Assembly: GCA_012799905.1 (NCBI GenBank)
Contig: JAAZKI010000544.1
Location: 1-32,486 of the forward strand
Direction: 5' to 3'
DNA: 32,486 nucleotides
Source of the DNA: Lentisphaerota bacterium
Lineage (GTDB): Bacteria > Verrucomicrobiota > Lentisphaeria > Oligosphaerales > Oligosphaeraceae
In this document: piece after piece, positions 32,441 to 32,486 of the stretch
How the letters are laid out: the number at the start of each line of letters is the position of its first letter
Position numbering within the stretch: position 1 is the first letter of the stretch
Translations under genes and position numbers: made by a program
The notes under the pieces: model-generated
What the model was told of the DNA's origin: nothing
The model's database searches: none
The model's input: only the letters and a program-made list of their open reading frames with translations

Positions 32441-32486
32441 AATTTTTGTTAATGTGCAAAGTTTTGCAATGAGCGCTTGTACTATA

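Larger units (their letters stand above)
32118..32486. other. Non-coding right edge
   Basis: Holds the promoter of the Gfo/Idh/MocA gene (32177-32205), GTCCAC-type words near 32333-32349 and a degenerate 12-bp repeat at 32356-32440. No open frame with a believable protein starts here. Confidence 0.65.

Overview
The window looks like a chromosome fragment of a PVC-superphylum bacterium, most likely Lentisphaerota/Victivallales. This rests on the gene mix: large secreted glycan-degrading proteins of the DUF4838 and DUF4091/GH123-like type, a sialate O-acetylesterase, FGE/SUMF1-fold proteins behind a zinc-ribbon N-terminus, a TopA with lineage-type C-terminal repeats, and many dispersed short palindromic and heptamer repeats. 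No rRNA, tRNA, CRISPR array or transposase was recognised, so the placement is inference from protein style only.

Region 1-8.1 kb (minus strand). A four-gene block reads right to left from a good sigma70-type promoter (8042-8070): an SPFH/zinc-ribbon protein, a four-helix membrane protein, and two tandem copies of a roughly 880-residue protein. Each copy has a zinc ribbon, a TPR-like stretch, a TIR domain with the NADase-type glutamate, a helical stalk, one transmembrane helix and an FGE/SUMF1 (C-type-lectin fold) domain. The two TIR domains are about 97% identical. The stalks have drifted strongly, and the last ~33 codons before the conserved LGFRIVR end are hypervariable, with changes concentrated at codon positions 1 and 2. 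That pattern resembles the variable region of a diversity-generating retroelement (DGR). The left copy carries an in-frame amber codon just before this tip. I consider this block the most interesting part of the window: a candidate membrane receptor system with a variable lectin-fold sensor and a TIR effector.

Region 8.1-11.1 kb (minus strand). A sugar-phosphate isomerase/epimerase-like gene and cysK form a two-gene operon with a promoter and two palindromes. Upstream lies a 490-bp spacer packed with GTGGAC-type repeats and three families of heptamer repeats that run into the stop codon of a DUF374 acyltransferase gene.

Region 11.3-22.8 kb (plus strand). Housekeeping and envelope genes: galU, dprA, topA (with three internal repeats before its zinc finger), a family 2 glycosyltransferase and a very large secreted GH42-like protein.

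Region 23.0-32.1 kb (minus strand). A glycan-degradation cluster: a DUF4838 protein, a DUF4091/GH123-like protein, sialate O-acetylesterase and a Gfo/Idh/MocA oxidoreductase. Together with the GH42-like protein it suggests stripping of complex, probably acetylated or amino-sugar-rich glycans outside the cytoplasm and oxidation or isomerisation of the released sugars inside. No SusC/SusD pair, sulfatase or transporter is visible here. The right edge (32.12-32.49 kb) is non-coding with a promoter and dispersed repeats.
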